DNA of 64,000 nucleotides, from the NCBI RefSeq assembly GCF_014647375.1, contig NZ_BMPB01000022.1, positions 1 to 64,000 of the forward strand, written 5' to 3'. Source of the DNA: Parabacteroides faecis. GTDB taxonomy: Bacteria > Bacteroidota > Bacteroidia > Bacteroidales > Tannerellaceae. Below, piece after piece: positions 26,301 to 35,836 of the stretch (its first letter is position 1; the number at the start of each line of letters is the position of its first letter). Below the pieces are notes generated by a model, which worked only from the letters and a program-made list of their open reading frames with translations, had not been told where the DNA came from and did not search any database. The translations under genes and the position numbers were made by a program.

Positions 26301-27323
26301 ATGGACACACAAAAACATATAGACGAACAAGCATTATTGGACTATTTTTCCGGTACTCTTTCCCCTGTCCAAAAACAGGAGGTGGAAGCCTGGATACAGG
26401 AAACTGAAGAAAACCGGAAAATAGCCCGGGATATCGAATACATCTACTTTGCCACAGATACGATCAATACGATCAAATCCATCGATTCGACCAAAGCATT
26501 AAAGGAGGTAAAAGTCAGATTCAGCAAAAAAGAGAATAATAAACGATCTTTCATTCTCCAATTACAACGGATCGCGGCGATTCTTGTTATACCCTTATTA
26601 ATCAGCACACTCTATTATGCAACAAAAGAAGAACCGGTCGAATTCATAGAAATCAGGACTAATCCGGGAATGGTTGCAACCGTTAATCTCCCTGACGGCA
26701 GCAAGGTATGGCTCAACTCCCGCTCTTACCTGAAGCATCCGCAGAAATTCACAGGAGACACACGAAACGTTGAAATGGAGGGTGAAGCTTATTTTTCCGT
26801 ACAAAAAGATAAATCGAAAAAATTCATAGTAAACACTCCTTTTAATCTGAAAGCGGAAGTGTTGGGTACAGAATTCAATATGGAAGCTTATAAAGAGAGT
26901 AATAAGGTGGTCACGACGCTGATCTCCGGCTCTGTAAGACTCTCATTCCAAAACAAAAACAATACAGAAGAGACGATGATCATGAAACCCAATGATGAAA
27001 TCTCCTATAACTCAAAAACCAGAGGAGTCAGCCTGAGCAAACCTTATCTTCCTACGCTAACAGCCTGGAAAGACGGTTTGGTTATTTTCAGAAACACTCC
27101 ATTTGAAGACGCATTAAATGTATTAAGTAAACGATTCAATGTTGAATTCATCGTAAAGAATGATCTTCTATATGAAAACTCATTTACGGGACCTTTCGAC
27201 GGGCAACATCTGCATCTTATACTTGAACACTTCCGCTTATCATCCGGCATTCATTATAAGTTCGTTGATCCGGAAACAGGAACAGATAAAATATCAGAAA
27301 AAACAATTGTTGAACTATATTAA
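26301..27323 (+). CDS. FecR family anti-sigma regulator
   Basis: A 340-residue inner-membrane regulator. The N-terminal cytoplasmic anti-sigma part covers residues 1-80. One transmembrane helix (IAAILVIPLLISTLYYA) is at about 86-104. The periplasmic FecR domain (VNLPDGSKVWLNSRSYLKHP, FIVNTPFNLKAEVLGTEFN) is followed by a C-terminal STN-like DUF4974 segment (LVIFRNTPFEDALNVLSKRF). It should hold the divergent ECF sigma inactive until signalled by the SusC partner. GAGACAAA before the ATG is a weak ribosome binding site, as usual here. Confidence 0.92.
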   Translation: MDTQKHIDEQALLDYFSGTLSPVQKQEVEAWIQETEENRKIARDIEYIYFATDTINTIKSIDSTKALKEVKVRFSKKENNKRSFILQLQRIAAILVIPLLISTLYYATKEEPVEFIEIRTNPGMVATVNLPDGSKVWLNSRSYLKHPQKFTGDTRNVEMEGEAYFSVQKDKSKKFIVNTPFNLKAEVLGTEFNMEAYKESNKVVTTLISGSVRLSFQNKNNTEETMIMKPNDEISYNSKTRGVSLSKPYLPTLTAWKDGLVIFRNTPFEDALNVLSKRFNVEFIVKNDLLYENSFTGPFDGQHLHLILEHFRLSSGIHYKFVDPETGTDKISEKTIVELY

Positions 27324-27390
27324 ATGTATAGAAGTATGAACAACCTAAATTCAAGTACTAAAATGAAAACATTCGAACCTCCTTAAAAAA

Positions 27391-27424
27391 CATACGGGAA
27401 AATATTGGCGTATTTCCCCGTATG
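27391..27424 (+). other. Stem-loop 1 ahead of susC, loop TTGGCG
   Basis: CATACGGGAAAATA pairs with TATTTCCCCGTATG in 13 of 14 positions around the six-base loop TTGGCG at 27405-27410. There is no U-tract downstream, so it does not look like a terminator. Confidence 0.75.
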
Positions 27425-27437
27425 AAAAACAACTGAA

Positions 27438-27457
27438 AGCTTGTTTGGCGACAAGCT
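27438..27457 (+). other. Stem-loop 2 ahead of susC, same loop TTGGCG
   Basis: AGCTTGT and ACAAGCT form a perfect 7-bp stem around TTGGCG (27445-27450), the same loop as the preceding hairpin. It lies between fecR and the susC start, 13 bases after stem-loop 1. Confidence 0.7.
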
Positions 27458-27500
27458 CCAGCAAATGAATTTTTTTAACTCTAAAATCACTTACAAATCT

Positions 27501-30500
27501 ATGACAAATTATTTTAGCATCCAACATTTCAGGATGGTGAATTCATCGTTTATTGTCCTGAAAAAAATACCATTATGTATGAGACTCACCGCAATAATGT
27601 TATTTGTATGCATCGGACTGGCATATGCTTCCGAAAGTTACAGTCAATCTGCAACATTAACTCTGAACGTTAACAACAAAACGGTACAAGAGGTCCTGGA
27701 TGAAATTGAGAAACAATCTGAGTTTCATTTCTTCTACAACAACAAACAGGTAAATACGAATCGTGTTGTTTCTATTAAAAGTAAAAAAAAGGATGTATTC
27801 AACGTCCTTGAACAATTATTTAACGGAACGGATATCAGTTATAAGGTTCTGGATAAAAGTATTATCCTCTCACCCAAAGAGATGCTGATGAGTGCTGTCG
27901 TACAGCAAGCCATAAAAAACATATCCGGTACTATTACCGATAGCAAGGGCGAACCGATCATCGGAGCAAATGTATTGGAGAAAGGATCTACAAACGGTAC
28001 CGTAACCGATATCAACGGTAAATTCAGTTTATCCGTGCCCAATAAATCGACATTGGTAATCTCCTATATCGGATACGTATCCAAGGCTATTATCGTAGGA
28101 AACCAGACAGTCTTCAACATACAATTGACAGAAGACACTCAAAACTTAAATGAAGTAGTTGTAACGGCGTTAGGTATCAAACGTGAAGAAAAAGCCTTGG
28201 GATATGCAGTTCAAAAAGTAGATGCGAAAGCATTAACCTCTGCAAAAAGCATCGATGTCGGAACTTCATTAACCGGAAAAGTGGCAGGTTTAAATGTTAA
28301 GAACAGTACCGAATTCAATGAAGCTCCCTCTTTGAAATTAAGAGGAGAAACTCCCATATTGATCATCGACGGTATCCCATATGGAAATATGACATTGAAC
28401 GAAATTGCACCTGACGATATCGAATCCATCGATGTTTTAAAAGGCGCCACCGCTTCTGCTTTGTACGGAGCACGCGGTACAACAGGTGCGATCATGATCA
28501 CTACCAAGAGAGGTTCACAAAATGAAGGTATCAATGTAGAGATCAACAGTAACACAATGTTTTTCGCAGGATATCTGGCATTTCCGGAAGTACAATCATC
28601 TTATAGTAGAGGTTATGGTGGAAAATACAATAGCGATTATGTATGGGGAGACAAATTGGATATCGGAAGAACGGCTATTCAATACGATCCGGAAACATTC
28701 GAGTGGAGGGAAATGGAGTTAACATCCAAAGGAAAAAATAACTTTAAAAACTTCCTCCAATTCAGTGCGATCACAAACAACAATGTCAGTGTCTCGCAAA
28801 AAGGGAAATACGGCTCGTTCAGAACATCATTGACCCACGTATTCAACAAGGGACAATATCCGAACCAGAAACTGAACAAAATAACTTATACAGCCGGAGG
28901 TGAAATGAGTTACAAAAACTTCAAACTGGAAGGATCAGCGTCATACAACAAACGTGTGTCATCAAACGACAACGGTTCCGGTTATAGCGGTAGCTATATT
29001 TACGACATGGTAATTTGGGGTGGCACAGAATACGACGTACGTGATTATAAAAACTATTGGGTTGAAGGCAAAGAAGATGAACAGCAAAACTGGTACGATA
29101 ACAGTTGGTATGATAATCCCTGGTTTAAAGCGAATGAAGTAGTCGATGCTTATGACACCGATATATTGAATGTGTATATGAACTCATCCTATGAAATTAC
29201 TCCGTGGTTAAAAGCCATGTTAAGGGGAGGCCTTGATTTTTATTCTAAGAAAAATCAATGGAGAAACGCAAAAAGCGCAAACTACGCATGGGACAAAAAC
29301 GGTTTCTTCGGAATCAGCAGAAATTCGGGGTATAGTATTAACACCGATGCTATGTTGATGGCTGATAAAACATGGGGTAAACTAAATATGAATGTTTTAG
29401 CCGGAGGAAATATCTACTTCTATTCTGATGACAAATTAAGAAGTACAACAGCCGGAGGACTCACTATTCCTGGATTTTACTCTCTGAAAGCCAGCGTCGA
29501 TCCTATTTCTGCCAGCAGTGAATTAAAGAGGAAAAGAGTAAACAGTCTATATGGCAAACTTTCATTGTCATGGGCTAGCACTTATTTTCTGGACGTAACC
29601 GGACGTAACGACTGGTCTTCCACACTATCCAAAGAGACGCGTTCTTATTTCTATCCTTCCTTAGCTGGAAGTATAGTACTTTCAGAGATTATCACATTAC
29701 CTGAAGTTTGGAATTTCTGGAAAATAAGAGGTTCATGGACAACCTCCAAACAAGATGCTGCAGTTTACGATAATAATAATGTTTACTCTGTCTCTACCAA
29801 TGTTTGGGATGGATTAGGTACGGCTTCTTATCCTTCATCTGTTATCGGAGGTAATGTACGTCCTAAAAAATCTATGGTATATGAAGTCGGTACAGCTGTT
29901 AATTTCTTCAATAACAGATTATACGCAGACTTTGCATATTTCAGAAAACTTGAATCAGACTTTATCATTTCCGGCGGTATAAGTTCTGCAACAGGTTTCA
30001 GCTCCGTTCAGGTCAACTTTAAAGAAGAAAGATTGAGAAACGGTTATGAATTGACCATAGGGGGAAGTCCTATAAAAAATAAAGATTTCCAGTGGGACAT
30101 TCTTACAAACTGGGGACATGATAAATATTCTTACTTCAAAATCGACCCAGATTATTCAACTAAAAAACCCTGGGTAAAAAAAGGTGAAAGCTGGGATTGG
30201 TTCGATATATATGACTGGGACAGAGATCCGGACGGAAATATCATACATAACGGAGGTATTCCGGTAAAACAAAACTTCAAAACCAAAGTAGGAAATCTGA
30301 CTCCCGACCTGGTTTGGGGTATCACCAATACTTTCAGATATAAAAACTTTACACTCAACTTCACTATCGACGGACGTATTGGAGGCATGTCATACTCACG
30401 CACCCATCAAATGTTATGGAACTCCGGTGCACATAAAGACTCCGACAATCAATGGCGATATGAAGAAGTGGTCAATGGAAACAAAACATTCATCGGAGAA

Positions 30501-30896
30501 GGTGTCAAAGTTGTATCCGGTAGTGTTGAACGTGACCCGGATGGAAACATCCTCAGCGATACCCGCGTTTTCGCTCCTAATGATGTTGTAGTATCTTATG
30601 AAGCATATATTTCAAAATACCATGACTCAACCAGTCGTCCCAGCCGCCAGAATGTATTAGATGAAACATTCTTCAAACTAAGAAATCTGACATTTACTTA
30701 TGACATACCTCAATTGTGGTGTGGAAAAATAGGAATGAAAGCGGCATCGGTCAGCCTGACAGGCCAGAATTTATTCTTATGGGCCAAAGAATACAAATAC
30801 GCAGACCCTGACAAAGGAGGAGATAGCAGTGGTTACGAAAGTTTGAATTCACCTTCTCAACGATACATCGGTTTTAACATAAAAGCAAACTTCTAA
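27501..30896 (+). CDS. SusC/RagA TonB-dependent transporter with STN domain
   Basis: About 1131 residues from the ATG at 27501; an alternative ATG is at 27465, and the frame is open further up to a TTG inside stem-loop 2. A signal sequence (MRLTAIMLFVCIGLAYA) precedes the STN domain (LTLNVNNKTVQEVLDEIEKQ), which contacts the FecR anti-sigma. Then follow a CarboxypepD_reg-like domain (GTITDSKGEPIIGANVLEKG), the plug (VVVTALGIKREEKALGYAVQ) and the barrel. The family box RGTTGAIMITTKRG is present. It leads the susD-like gene by 11 bases. The import substrate is inferred to be phosphorus-containing from the downstream phosphoesterases. Confidence 0.9.
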   Translation: MTNYFSIQHFRMVNSSFIVLKKIPLCMRLTAIMLFVCIGLAYASESYSQSATLTLNVNNKTVQEVLDEIEKQSEFHFFYNNKQVNTNRVVSIKSKKKDVFNVLEQLFNGTDISYKVLDKSIILSPKEMLMSAVVQQAIKNISGTITDSKGEPIIGANVLEKGSTNGTVTDINGKFSLSVPNKSTLVISYIGYVSKAIIVGNQTVFNIQLTEDTQNLNEVVVTALGIKREEKALGYAVQKVDAKALTSAKSIDVGTSLTGKVAGLNVKNSTEFNEAPSLKLRGETPILIIDGIPYGNMTLNEIAPDDIESIDVLKGATASALYGARGTTGAIMITTKRGSQNEGINVEINSNTMFFAGYLAFPEVQSSYSRGYGGKYNSDYVWGDKLDIGRTAIQYDPETFEWREMELTSKGKNNFKNFLQFSAITNNNVSVSQKGKYGSFRTSLTHVFNKGQYPNQKLNKITYTAGGEMSYKNFKLEGSASYNKRVSSNDNGSGYSGSYIYDMVIWGGTEYDVRDYKNYWVEGKEDEQQNWYDNSWYDNPWFKANEVVDAYDTDILNVYMNSSYEITPWLKAMLRGGLDFYSKKNQWRNAKSANYAWDKNGFFGISRNSGYSINTDAMLMADKTWGKLNMNVLAGGNIYFYSDDKLRSTTAGGLTIPGFYSLKASVDPISASSELKRKRVNSLYGKLSLSWASTYFLDVTGRNDWSSTLSKETRSYFYPSLAGSIVLSEIITLPEVWNFWKIRGSWTTSKQDAAVYDNNNVYSVSTNVWDGLGTASYPSSVIGGNVRPKKSMVYEVGTAVNFFNNRLYADFAYFRKLESDFIISGGISSATGFSSVQVNFKEERLRNGYELTIGGSPIKNKDFQWDILTNWGHDKYSYFKIDPDYSTKKPWVKKGESWDWFDIYDWDRDPDGNIIHNGGIPVKQNFKTKVGNLTPDLVWGITNTFRYKNFTLNFTIDGRIGGMSYSRTHQMLWNSGAHKDSDNQWRYEEVVNGNKTFIGEGVKVVSGSVERDPDGNILSDTRVFAPNDVVVSYEAYISKYHDSTSRPSRQNVLDETFFKLRNLTFTYDIPQLWCGKIGMKAASVSLTGQNLFLWAKEYKYADPDKGGDSSGYESLNSPSQRYIGFNIKANF

Positions 30897-30907
30897 AGGT
30901 AGAATAT

Positions 30908-32470
30908 ATGAAAACAACGAAATATATAAAGCAATCTCTATTTGCTTTCAGTGCAATAGGAATATCTATGATCTGGAATGGCTGCACATCTTCTTTTGAT
31001 GATCTGAATACCAATCCGGATGCAACAACAAAAGTGTCCCCGGCAATGCTTGCAACTAAAGTGATACTGGATCATGTAAAATCAGCGAGCAGTGATAATG
31101 GTGAATTCATGTGCAAACGCATGTTCTGGGGAGAACAAATGGATAATTATCAATACAATCGTGTGGAAAAAGGGAGCTTCAGTGCCATACAGGGACTTAC
31201 CAATGCACAAAAAATGGTTGAATTATCCTCCGAATCCAATAAAGATGCTTATACAGGTCTCTATTATTATTTAAAGGGCTGGGCATTTTACCGGACAACA
31301 ATGGATATGGGAGACATTCCCTATAGCGAAGCGCTTCAGGTCAATGAGTTCAGATATCCTAAATATGATGAACAAAAAGAGGTATTCAAAGGGATACTCG
31401 ACGATCTGGAACAGGCAGACAGTCATTTTGCCAAAGCGACGGAAGGTATCAGCGGTGATCCGTTTTACAACGGCGATCCTGCTAAATGGAGAAAAGCGAC
31501 CAATGTGCTCCGCCTGAAAGTATTAATGGCTTTACAGAAAAGAGCGGATGACACACCGGAGTTACAGATCAAAGAAAAATTTGCACAAATTGTAAAAGAA
31601 GGGAATCTTTTTGAAGGGAATGATGATAACCTCCAGGTTACTTATTCCAATAAAGATGGCCAGAAAAATCCTTTTCATCAGGATCTAACAAGAAGTATCA
31701 ATGTGTATGCAGGAACAACCACTTTGATCGATCCGCTGAAAAAGTACAAAGATTATCGGTTATTCTCTTACTTTGCCCCGATGCAGGCTCTGACAGATCC
31801 AATATATCTGCCGAAAGGTGAAACCTTGTTGGAAAAAAACGATTGGAATGCCTATCAGGGAGTTGAAGCCGCAGGATTATTCAACACGGAACAGAAAAAG
31901 ATCTCTAACAAAATGCATTGCCGCCCCAACGATATTTATCGCACAGATTATGTCGGAGTTCCTTCTATACGATTGGGATATGCTGATATGAATTTTGTAT
32001 TGGCCGAAGCTGTTGAAAGAGGATGGATCAGCGGATCTGCTCAAAATTATTATGAAGAAGGTATCCGCGCCTCGTTTGAATTCGTACGTACGACGGTTTC
32101 TTCTCCGGAATATAATCAGGGAATGACCATCACAGACGAGTATATCACCCAATATCTAAAGGGAGAAGATGTAGCCTATGCTACAAACGGGACATCACTC
32201 GACCGGCTGAAACAAATATGGATGCAGGCATTCTTAGCCTCTTATTTCCACCTGGCCTGGGACTCTTATTATGATTACAGACGTACCGGTTATCCGGAAT
32301 TACCGATCAACCCGGAAACAAACCTGAATGACGATAAGTACAAAATTCCGGTAAGATGGTTATATCCTGAATCAGAAACGAATTACAATAAGGAACAACT
32401 GATCAATGCAGTTAACCGCCAATGGGGAGGAGCCGAAGACGTGAATAAAATTATGTGGGTATTAAAATAA
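30908..32470 (+). CDS. SusD/RagB-like outer-membrane lipoprotein
   Basis: A 520-residue lipoprotein of the shorter SusD-like_2 group. The lipobox Cys is near residue 26 (WNGCTSSFDDLNTNPDATTK). Typical features are YYLKGWAFYRTTMDMGDIPY and the C-terminal WDSYYDYRRTGYPELP. This subgroup is often found with SusC proteins in loci that take up non-glycan or unusual ligands. It forms the outer-membrane pair with the SusC 11 bases upstream. Two hairpins follow before the hydrolase genes. Confidence 0.9.
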   Translation: MKTTKYIKQSLFAFSAIGISMIWNGCTSSFDDLNTNPDATTKVSPAMLATKVILDHVKSASSDNGEFMCKRMFWGEQMDNYQYNRVEKGSFSAIQGLTNAQKMVELSSESNKDAYTGLYYYLKGWAFYRTTMDMGDIPYSEALQVNEFRYPKYDEQKEVFKGILDDLEQADSHFAKATEGISGDPFYNGDPAKWRKATNVLRLKVLMALQKRADDTPELQIKEKFAQIVKEGNLFEGNDDNLQVTYSNKDGQKNPFHQDLTRSINVYAGTTTLIDPLKKYKDYRLFSYFAPMQALTDPIYLPKGETLLEKNDWNAYQGVEAAGLFNTEQKKISNKMHCRPNDIYRTDYVGVPSIRLGYADMNFVLAEAVERGWISGSAQNYYEEGIRASFEFVRTTVSSPEYNQGMTITDEYITQYLKGEDVAYATNGTSLDRLKQIWMQAFLASYFHLAWDSYYDYRRTGYPELPINPETNLNDDKYKIPVRWLYPESETNYNKEQLINAVNRQWGGAEDVNKIMWVLK

Positions 32471-32491
32471 TATAGTTCACTGTTACTTTTG

Positions 32492-32536
32492 AATTTACCG
32501 AATAGAATGGATGAACAACCTACTATTCGGTAAATT
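32492..32536 (+). other. Strong stem-loop after the susD-like gene
   Basis: AATTTACCGAATAG and CTATTCGGTAAATT are perfect 14-base arms with a 17-base loop. The 3' side reads TGTTTCT, so termination would be partial. It may set the ratio of outer-membrane proteins to the downstream hydrolases. Confidence 0.65.
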
Positions 32537-32557
32537 TGTTTCTAAAAATAAACACTT

Positions 32558-32594
32558 AAAAGCAGTTGCTTATTGTATAAAATCAACTACTTTT
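32558..32594 (+). other. Second stem-loop after the susD-like gene
   Basis: AAAAGCAGTTG and CAACTACTTTT pair except for one C-A mismatch, ahead of the LamG-EEP gene. Confidence 0.5.
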
Positions 32595-32618
32595 AGATGA
32601 TCAAAAAAACACATCACC

Positions 32619-34664
32619 ATGAAACATATTATCATTTTTCTTTTTGCTTATTTATTTGTTATTCCGGTCACAGCCCAACAATCCTCTCAAAACCTGGCCC
32701 TTCATCTGGACGGCAAAGACAATAATGTCCGCACCGGTATCGGATATCTCAATGGCTCATGGACCCTCGAAGCATGGGTCAAAGGCGATGACAATTCCTG
32801 GAAAGAACAGGAAGTTCTTTTTGGCGGAGGCGAATATAGCCTGACAAACAGGGCAGATTATCTGCCTCTGGTTATCGAGAACGGAAGACTTCACAGTACA
32901 TGGCCCGATCTGTGGTCAAAAGAAGTACTGGACGACCAATGGCATCATGTAGCACTAAGTTGTGACGGTGTTGCCACCCGGCTTTATCTGGACGGAGAAG
33001 TCATCGATAGTAAAATAACAGCCATGTCTGTTCTTCCCGGAGCATTAGGAGTAAATGAAGACGATCTTACAACCTTCGGAGGATTAATGGATGAAGTCCG
33101 TATCTGGAATTCCGCCGTGCCGACTGAAACACTCAAAGAATGGATGGGCAAACCTTTGGAACCCACTCACCCGCAATTTAAAACACTGGTCGCATACTAT
33201 AACTTTGACGACGGCATAGAAGATGTTTCGACAAACTGGGTCGGTAAGGGAGACCAGGCATACCATATCAGAAACGGAAGGCTCCAATATAAAGGTAGCA
33301 TTCCAATGGCATACACAGTTCCCAATGACAATCCAAAATTCATAAAACCTGCTAAACAGCAAGAATTATTCAATGCAATCGTAATAGATAGCGAATGGGA
33401 TGCAGATCAGGGTAGTTCGGACGACCAGATCCTTAAACTCCGAATCGCCGTAACCGGAGACCGAAATCCATTACGCCTGACAGAACTTGAACTCGACCTG
33501 TCTGATGTCACAACACTGTCCGACATATCGCAGATCCATATCTATCATACCGGGAAAACCGCCCGGTCAAACATTAAAACAGAACTATTCGGTCAGGGGG
33601 AAATACCTAAAAAGAAAATGATATTTAAAGATGAACAAGGAGTTCTGACATTAACACCGGGTATCAATTACCTGCTAGTAACAGCTGACATAGCCGAAAA
33701 AGCCACCGTTGGTAACAAGATCAAAATATCCGTCCCCTCTTTCAAGCTGGGAGAGACGACCTATATACCGGAGACAAGTGAAAGGAATATCGATAAAAGG
33801 ATCAGCGAAAACAGCCAGAACAATCCCAACATCATAAAAGTACTGCAATGGAATATCTGGCATGGAGGTAACCACGTCGGAGACGACGGTCAGGCACGTG
33901 TCATCGATCTGGTAAAAGCGACAAATGCCGACATTATCACGATGCAGGAAGGTTACGGTAGCCAGAAACGTATTCAGGATTCACTGGGATATTATATGCA
34001 AACACCATCGCTCCAGGATAATCTGGTTCTTTTCAGCCGGTATCCTATAATAGACATACCGACAAAGAAAACATTCAATTCCAATCCTGTCAAATTAACA
34101 CTGCCAGGCAATCGCCCCTTGTTAGTCAACGCCTGTTGGTTACGTTATGCCTATCAACCGGAATATTCCTGCAATTATCCTTGCATAGGACATAATACTT
34201 CTACCTGGGTAGCAGAAGATGCCGCCCGAGGATTAGAAGACATGAAATATATTCTGGAAAAGGATACAAAACCTTATCTGACAGAAGGTGAAGATACTCC
34301 AATCATCATAGGAGGCGATTTCAATTCTTGCAGCCATCTGGATTGGACAAAAAAAGCAGCGCCGATCCATTTCGGTTACGGACCTGTCCCCTTCCCTATT
34401 TCCCAATATATGCTCAACCAAGGTTATAAAGATAGTTTCAGGGAAATAAATCCGGATGAAATAGCTCGCCCGGAAGGGACCTTTGCTGTTATTTACGGAC
34501 ACTTGCAGGTTAGCCGGATCGACTTTCTCTACTATAAAGGAAATAATATCCGGGCCGTTTCTTCCAAAATTGTAAAAACAACTCCGGAGATCGACGATGT
34601 ATGGGCATCAGACCATGCCGCTGTACTGACAACATTTGAACTGACGCCTCTTTCAGGCAAATAA
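32619..34664 (+). CDS. Secreted LamG / BNR-associated / endonuclease-exonuclease-phosphatase protein
   Basis: A 681-residue modular enzyme. A signal peptide ends near residue 20. A laminin-G/concanavalin-like domain (about 25-200) is followed by a domain resembling BNR_assoc_N (about 250-390), and then by an endonuclease/exonuclease/phosphatase (EEP) catalytic domain (about 405-681). Catalytic positions are all visible: WNIWHGG near 411, QEGYG near 442, GGDFNS near 566 and ASDHAAV near 664. The fold cleaves phosphodiesters, as in DNase I, sphingomyelinase and inositol phosphatases. The lectin-like modules suggest a glycan- or lipid-linked substrate. It is the first of four consecutive phosphoesterase genes; the exact substrate is not readable. 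Confidence 0.8.
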   Translation: MKHIIIFLFAYLFVIPVTAQQSSQNLALHLDGKDNNVRTGIGYLNGSWTLEAWVKGDDNSWKEQEVLFGGGEYSLTNRADYLPLVIENGRLHSTWPDLWSKEVLDDQWHHVALSCDGVATRLYLDGEVIDSKITAMSVLPGALGVNEDDLTTFGGLMDEVRIWNSAVPTETLKEWMGKPLEPTHPQFKTLVAYYNFDDGIEDVSTNWVGKGDQAYHIRNGRLQYKGSIPMAYTVPNDNPKFIKPAKQQELFNAIVIDSEWDADQGSSDDQILKLRIAVTGDRNPLRLTELELDLSDVTTLSDISQIHIYHTGKTARSNIKTELFGQGEIPKKKMIFKDEQGVLTLTPGINYLLVTADIAEKATVGNKIKISVPSFKLGETTYIPETSERNIDKRISENSQNNPNIIKVLQWNIWHGGNHVGDDGQARVIDLVKATNADIITMQEGYGSQKRIQDSLGYYMQTPSLQDNLVLFSRYPIIDIPTKKTFNSNPVKLTLPGNRPLLVNACWLRYAYQPEYSCNYPCIGHNTSTWVAEDAARGLEDMKYILEKDTKPYLTEGEDTPIIIGGDFNSCSHLDWTKKAAPIHFGYGPVPFPISQYMLNQGYKDSFREINPDEIARPEGTFAVIYGHLQVSRIDFLYYKGNNIRAVSSKIVKTTPEIDDVWASDHAAVLTTFELTPLSGK

Positions 34665-34683
34665 TACATTAAACTAAATACGC

Positions 34684-35754
34684 ATGAAAAAAGGATTATT
34701 TTTATCAGTCATCGCTTTACTGAACCTGATGACAATGAATGCACAGGTGCAGCCTGTGCAACCCAAGTTGACAGACGACAGATCATTCTCCATGATCTTG
34801 TTGCCCGACCCCCAGAGTTACACCAAATTCGATGTAAACCAGCCACTATTCGAACTGATGACGGCATGGACCGCCAACAACAAAGAGAGACTGAATATCG
34901 AGGCCGTTCTTTGTACCGGCGACCTGGTAGAACAAAACGAAATCCGTATTCCTGACGGAGTGAACGGAAACCAGACCAGCGAAGAACAATGGAAAGCTGC
35001 CTCACAGGCATTTGCCCGGCTGGATAATAAATTGCCTTATGTGGTCTGCACCGGAAACCATGATTACGGATATGAAAAAGCAGAGAACCGTCTGTGCCGT
35101 CTACCGGAGTATTTCCCGTCAGAAAGAAATTCCTGCTGGAGAAATTCGCTGGTTGAAGTAGGTAACAATTATCAGGGAATCCCGACACTCGAAAACGCAG
35201 CTTATGAATTTAACACTGAAACATGGGGTAAAATACTGGTGGTCTCTCTGGAATTCGCGCCACGCGACGAAGCCATCGAATGGGCTAAAGCTGTGACAGA
35301 GAAACCCAAATATGCCAATCACAAAGTGATCCTGCTGACCCACTCCTTCCTGACTGCAGACGGAAAACGGCGCCTGAAAGAAAACTATAAGATATCTCCA
35401 GCAAACTATGGAGAAGCCATTTGGCAAAAGCTGGTTTATCCGTCGAAGAATATCTGCCTGGTTGTTTGCGGACATGAATGTGAAATCGCTCCGCATAAAG
35501 ACAATGTCGGTTTCAGCATCGAAAAGAATGCAGCCGGAAAGGATATCCCGCAAATGATGTTCAACGCCCAGACTGCCGATGGCTTCTGGCATGGCAACGG
35601 TGGCGACGGCTGGCTCCGTATCATGGAATTTATGCCTGACGGACAGACAATCAAGATCAAAACATTTTCTCCACTTTTCGCCATTTCGCCGACAACAGCC
35701 GACAAATCCTGGAGAACGGAATCGTATGACCAATTCGATATTACTATAAAATAA
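34684..35754 (+). CDS. Secreted calcineurin-like metallophosphoesterase
   Basis: A 356-residue protein with a signal peptide (residues 1-20). Metal-site motifs are LLPDPQSYTKF (a D-x-Q variant of the first motif), CTGDLVEQNE, CTGNHDYGY, LLTHSFL and CGHECEIAPH. The family includes periplasmic phosphomonoesterases and phosphodiesterases of the purple acid phosphatase fold. It follows the LamG-EEP gene by 19 bases and should act on a product of that enzyme. Confidence 0.85.
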   Translation: MKKGLFLSVIALLNLMTMNAQVQPVQPKLTDDRSFSMILLPDPQSYTKFDVNQPLFELMTAWTANNKERLNIEAVLCTGDLVEQNEIRIPDGVNGNQTSEEQWKAASQAFARLDNKLPYVVCTGNHDYGYEKAENRLCRLPEYFPSERNSCWRNSLVEVGNNYQGIPTLENAAYEFNTETWGKILVVSLEFAPRDEAIEWAKAVTEKPKYANHKVILLTHSFLTADGKRRLKENYKISPANYGEAIWQKLVYPSKNICLVVCGHECEIAPHKDNVGFSIEKNAAGKDIPQMMFNAQTADGFWHGNGGDGWLRIMEFMPDGQTIKIKTFSPLFAISPTTADKSWRTESYDQFDITIK

Positions 35755-35799
35755 TAATAAAAGAACTTATGATAATTAGGGAGTAGCTCCAATTATACA

Positions 35800-35807
35800 T
35801 ACCTTTG
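35800..35807 (+). promoter_or_regulatory. Possible internal promoter before the alkaline-phosphatase-type gene
   Basis: TACCTTTG matches TAnnTTTG 30 bases ahead of the start codon. A small GGAG/CTCC inverted repeat lies upstream and no TTG is at -33. It could allow separate expression of the last two genes. Confidence 0.3.
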
Positions 35808-35836
35808 GTGAACTAATACAAAATTAAACACATATC

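Noticed and set aside
27438-27480. Stem-loop 2 plus the T-run at about 27470 as a terminator
   Set aside because: The T-run is separated from the stem by 12 bases and lies within the likely start region of susC.
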